From contig NZOF01000063.1 in NCBI GenBank assembly GCA_002695185.1, positions 1 to 8,291 of the forward strand: a DNA stretch of 8,291 nucleotides. Reading direction: 5' to 3'. This document shows, piece after piece, positions 6,009 to 8,291 of the stretch. The position numbers and the translations under genes were made by a program. The notes below the pieces were generated by a model that saw only the letters and a list, made by a program, of their open reading frames with translations, was not told the origin of the DNA and ran no database searches. Source of the stretch: Erythrobacter sp. GTDB taxonomy: Bacteria > Pseudomonadota > Alphaproteobacteria > Sphingomonadales > Sphingomonadaceae. Each line of letters begins with the position of its first letter. Position 1 is the first letter of the stretch.

Positions 6009-6014
6009 TAAACA

Positions 6015-6758
6015 TCATGATTTCCAAACTCGCGCCTCTCCCGCGGCCTCGGCTCGTTTGAGAGCCGCCTCCAAGGCAGGATCGGTTGTCGCCGGGGCGC
6101 TGGCGGCGCCTGGAGCGCTCTGTGGCGCAGGGCGGGCAGAAGCGGGGGTTTGAGCTGCCCGTCGGCGGCGCGCCTCCCTGAGGTTCAGGAAGCGCGCACA
6201 GACCGCCTTTCCGGCATCGCCCAGCGCGCGGCCGAGGCGGCCGATGTCGAAGTGGTAGGCGTTGGTGGCCTGCTGACGCTGCGGTCCCGCCTCGCCGACA
6301 TGGGTCGTCTTCTCGCTCCGGCGCACCCAGTCGAGGAAGCCATGTTCGCGCAGGCGCTTGAGCGCATCGACCACGGCGTTCTTCGACAGGGCGGTGACTT
6401 TCATCAGCGCCGTGATCGCCGGATCCAACTGGCCGGTGCGGAAGTCCAGGAAGTTGCGAAGCAGCGCTTCCAGGACGCGAATGCCATTCGCCATCAACGG
6501 GCTGCGTTCGCCCTTCTTCTTGTGGATGACGTCATACTCCTTGGCCAGGCGCAGATAGTCGTCGGCCCATGCGAGGCCGCCGGCGATGCTGCCGTCGGCG
6601 ATCGGGCGGAAGACGTCGGCCTGCTTGCTGTCGACGTCGAAGCTGTGACGCCAGACGGGATCGTTGCCCCGCCGTCGGCCGCCAAGCTTGCCGCCCGCAT
6701 CCTTGATCAGCTTGCGCGCCTGCCGCGCGATCGCGCGCGCTTCGTAGGCGGCGCTCAT
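6015..6758 (-). CDS. Winged-helix DNA-binding protein, replication/regulatory-protein-like, 247 aa
   Basis: Starts at an ATG with a strong GGGAGG site 5 nt upstream, 19 bp after the int2 stop on the same strand, so the two are probably co-transcribed. The N-terminus is basic (residues 1-31, with GGRRRGNDP), followed by a conserved-looking segment (VWRHSFDVD to GLAWADDYLRLAKEYD, 35-76). Residues ~92-150 form a winged helix-turn-helix: LEALLRNFLDFRTGQLD, then ITALMKVTALSKNAVVDALK as the HTH and FLDWVRR as the wing. The C-terminus (~200-230) is an Ala/Pro linker before a short charged helix. Similar architecture occurs in alphaproteobacterial plasmid and prophage proteins called replication protein or HTH regulator. 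It may control int2, act in excision, or serve replication of the excised element. DNA binding is well supported; the exact role is not. Confidence 0.65.
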   Translation of the reverse strand: MSAAYEARAIARQARKLIKDAGGKLGGRRRGNDPVWRHSFDVDSKQADVFRPIADGSIAGGLAWADDYLRLAKEYDVIHKKKGERSPLMANGIRVLEALLRNFLDFRTGQLDPAITALMKVTALSKNAVVDALKRLREHGFLDWVRRSEKTTHVGEAGPQRQQATNAYHFDIGRLGRALGDAGKAVCARFLNLREARRRRAAQTPASARPAPQSAPGAASAPATTDPALEAALKRAEAAGEARVWKS

Positions 6759-6777
6759 GCGCGCGCCTCCCGACGCG

Positions 6778-8031
6778 TCAGCGCCTGGGCAAGGTCAGCA
6801 GCGCCGCTGGGGCAGGGAGGCCGTCCAGCAGCAGGTCGGCCCATAACTGCGCGATCTCGCGGCGGCGCGGCATATAGGCGGCGCGGTTGTAGATCGGCTC
6901 GGTGCCTTCCTGCATGTGGGCAAGCATGATGTCGATCACGACGCGATCGCCCGGCCGGTCGGCCACCATGGCGCGCTCGTTCATGATCGTCGAAAAGCTC
7001 GATCGCCATCCGTGCGGCACATGACGCCCCTGATAGCCTGCGTCCCGATATAGTTTCGACACCGTTGAATCGCTGATCGGCCGACGCATCGACCGCGCGC
7101 TGGGGAAGGCATAGGGGCCGTGTCCCGTCATCACGCGCAGCGTCTTCAGCACCTCCATCGCCTGCCGCGAAAGCGGCACGACATGATCGTATGTGTCCTG
7201 CTGCTTGCGCTCCAGCGACAGCTTCATCCGCTCGGCAGGAATGACCCACAGCGGATCCTCGGCATCGTCCTCCGGGAGTTCTGCCCACGGCAGCAGCTGC
7301 ACCACGCCCGGGCGCATCGCCGTCAACGCGATGAAGCGCGACGCCAGCTTCGATATCGGGTGGGCTGGTAAAGCCTCCACCGTCAGCAACATCCGGCGAA
7401 GATCCGCGATCTTCGTCAGGGCAGGCCAGTGCTTGCGCACCAGCGGCCGCAGCGCCTTGCGCACGTCGGCCGGGTTCTTCACCTCGTAGCCGAGCGCCTC
7501 GGCGTGCGCGAATATCTCCTCGATGCGCTGGCGATGCCGCTTGGCCGTTTCGATCGCGCCGCGTTGTTCGATCGCCTTCAGCCGCTGGACGACCATCGGC
7601 TTCGTGATCTCGACGATCGGCAGCGATCCGAAATGCGGGTAGAGATCCCGCGCGAGCGCCTCCTCCACATTCTTCGCGTGCTTGCCATTCCAGCGCGGGC
7701 GCTGCTCGTCCAGCCAACTGGTGGCGATCGCCTTGAAGGTCGCCTGCGCCTGGATCAGCCGCGCCGCCGCACGCTGCTTTTTCACCACTGCCGGGTCGCT
7801 CCCGGCCGCGATGAGCTTGCGCGCCTCGTCGCGCGCCGCACGCGCTTCCTGCAGCGACATTTCGGGGTAGGATCCAAGCACCAGGCGCTTCTTCACCTGG
7901 GCGAACCAGTAGCCCATCCGCCACGAGCGATGACCCGTCGGCGTGACGTACAGAAACAGGCCCAAAGTGTCCGAAAGCCTGTATGCTGCGCCCGTCGCAG
8001 ACGCCTTCCTGCAAGCCGTATCTGTCAGCAC
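6778..8031 (-). CDS. Tyrosine recombinase, P4-type integrase adjacent to tRNA-Ser (int2)
   Basis: 417 residues from the GTG at 8031. This start is chosen because homologous integrases begin with an L-T-D-T-A-C-R-K-A-like segment followed by the DUF4102 fold (GLFLYVTPTGHRSWRMGYW, ~24-42). A TTG at 8082 would add 17 unlikely residues. Core-binding helices lie at ~95-200 and the catalytic domain at ~205-400, with Arg240 (TAMRPG), Lys270 (ERMKL), HxxR at His340/Arg343, His372 and nucleophile Tyr381 (YNRA). All catalytic residues are present. It points away from the tRNA-Ser gene, the standard layout for integrases that recombine into a tRNA 3' end. It should integrate and excise the element at that gene. 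The C-terminal extension after the Tyr is longer than in int1 (about 14 residues). Confidence 0.92.
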   Translation of the reverse strand: MLTDTACRKASATGAAYRLSDTLGLFLYVTPTGHRSWRMGYWFAQVKKRLVLGSYPEMSLQEARAARDEARKLIAAGSDPAVVKKQRAAARLIQAQATFKAIATSWLDEQRPRWNGKHAKNVEEALARDLYPHFGSLPIVEITKPMVVQRLKAIEQRGAIETAKRHRQRIEEIFAHAEALGYEVKNPADVRKALRPLVRKHWPALTKIADLRRMLLTVEALPAHPISKLASRFIALTAMRPGVVQLLPWAELPEDDAEDPLWVIPAERMKLSLERKQQDTYDHVVPLSRQAMEVLKTLRVMTGHGPYAFPSARSMRRPISDSTVSKLYRDAGYQGRHVPHGWRSSFSTIMNERAMVADRPGDRVVIDIMLAHMQEGTEPIYNRAAYMPRRREIAQLWADLLLDGLPAPAALLTLPRR

Positions 8032-8105
8032 CCCGCGATGACCCCGAAATTGTGATCCGGTGCCCCGCAGGTGAACCCGCAAAGGCTGCGCTTTGATGCC
8101 ATCGA

Positions 8106-8122
8106 TTGCGACAAGTTGCGAC
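8106..8122. repeat. Paired 7-bp direct repeats near att, candidate integrase arm sites
   Basis: Two exact copies of TTGCGAC start 10 bp apart (8106 and 8116), which places them on the same helix face. A related ATGCGACA lies at 8179-8186. Short direct repeats between an integrase gene and its att core are typical of arm-type binding sites; here this is inference. Confidence 0.4.
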
Positions 8123-8126
8123 CCCC

Positions 8127-8150
8127 GATTTCCGCAAGGGCGCGGAAATC
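8127..8150. repeat. Perfect 9-bp inverted repeat upstream of int2
   Basis: Arms GATTTCCGC (8127-8135) and GCGGAAATC (8142-8150) with a 6-nt spacer AAGGGC, in the 161-bp gap between int2 and the tRNA gene. Perfect dyad symmetry suggests an operator for a dimeric regulator of int2 or a hairpin ending the tRNA transcript. No T-run follows in the direction of tRNA transcription. No promoter boxes could be assigned with confidence here. Confidence 0.5.
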
Positions 8151-8192
8151 AGCGGCATTTGCGCCGCCATGCCGCACCATGCGACATTGAAC

Positions 8193-8225
8193 TGGCGGAC
8201 AGGGTGGGATTCGAACCCACGGTGG
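8193..8225. other. Predicted attachment-site core (3' end of tRNA-Ser)
   Basis: The tRNA 3' end (T-arm, acceptor 3' strand and CCA) lies nearest to int2, the usual location of the crossover core for tRNA-targeting integrases. No second copy of this segment occurs in the window, so the partner att site must be beyond the left edge. Exact limits of the core are not visible. Confidence 0.45.
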
Positions 8226-8282
8226 GCGTAAACCCACGGCGGTTTTCAAGACCGCTGCCTTAAACCACTCGGCCACCTGTCC
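8193..8282 (-). tRNA. tRNA-Ser, anticodon TGA, with encoded CCA
   Basis: The minus strand folds into a complete class II tRNA. The 7-bp acceptor stem is GGACAGG / CCTGTCC with discriminator G and encoded CCA. The anticodon stem GCGGT / ACCGC holds loop CTTGAAA (anticodon TGA, reading UCA and other UCN codons). A long variable arm with a GTGGG/CCCAC stem is characteristic of tRNA-Ser, and the T-arm is GTGGG-TTCGAAT-CCCAC. Because int2 begins on the 3' side, the 3' half of this gene is the probable attachment site, still intact after integration. Confidence 0.95.
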
Positions 8283-8291
8283 CTGGCGCGC

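Noticed and set aside
6017..6061. 14-codon ORF (ATG at 6017) after a small hairpin, leader-peptide-like
   Set aside because: It overlaps the wHTH stop region antisense, has no good ribosome-binding site, and has no gene downstream on that strand to control.
5404..6153. 249-codon plus-strand frame across the methylase 3' end and the convergent gap
   Set aside because: It is an out-of-frame Ser/Arg-rich reading of the methylase and of the wHTH complement, with no start-site support.
8032..8082. 17-residue N-terminal extension of int2 from a TTG
   Set aside because: The extension does not resemble integrase N-termini and would run into the control region; the GTG at 8031 gives the normal family start.
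6755..8170. Long minus-strand frame (471 codons) offset from int2
   Set aside because: It covers the same DNA as int2 in another frame, with no recognisable motifs, while int2 has every catalytic residue.
8025..8276. 83-codon minus-strand ORF beginning MAEWFKAAVLKTA
   Set aside because: Its start is a translation of the tRNA-Ser gene, a well-known false ORF type.

Overview
The window is GC-rich with strong GC3 bias, and its integrase, lysis and DNA-methylase proteins look like those of alphaproteobacterial prophages. The best guess for the host is a sphingomonad (Sphingomonas, Sphingobium, Sphingopyxis or a relative). That guess rests on protein style and composition only. The window is the late end of an integrated prophage (or two abutting elements) running up to the chromosomal attachment gene, a tRNA-Ser(TGA) at the right edge.

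Left part (1-2949, + strand): a tightly packed tail-tip/lysis operon. It starts inside an SGNH/GDSL-type hydrolase-like virion protein, followed by a 304-aa tail-type protein of unknown role and a 66-aa holin-like membrane protein. Next come a 43-aa basic microprotein, a GH108-type endolysin and a 59-aa ORF. The last four are chained by three successive ATGA stop/start overlaps, so translation is probably coupled.

Middle (2854-4648): two small, less GC-rich, membrane-type genes run leftward (129 aa, then 65 aa, joined by a TTGA overlap) and converge on the lysis operon. They are divergent from a complete P4-type tyrosine recombinase (int1), with only 29 bp between the two start codons. This looks like a 'moron' insertion between the lysis genes and int1.

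Modification module (4810-5843, + strand): a 60-aa zinc-finger protein of the phage Mu Com family, followed 11 nt later by a Dam-type (D12 class) DNA adenine methylase. This recalls Mu com/mom, where Com switches on translation of a DNA-modification gene, but with an N6-adenine methylase in the place of Mom. It is the most interesting system in the window.

Right part (6015-8031, - strand): a second complete tyrosine recombinase (int2) is followed 19 nt downstream by a winged-helix DNA-binding protein resembling plasmid/phage replication or regulatory proteins. Int2 starts 161 bp from the 3' end of the tRNA-Ser gene. That interval holds a perfect 9-bp inverted repeat and a pair of 7-bp direct repeats one helical turn apart, so it is a credible att/int-control region. 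Two intact integrases of one family in one window suggest either tandem elements or a composite prophage. The boundary might lie in 4649-4809 or in the hairpin-rich convergent gap 5844-6014.
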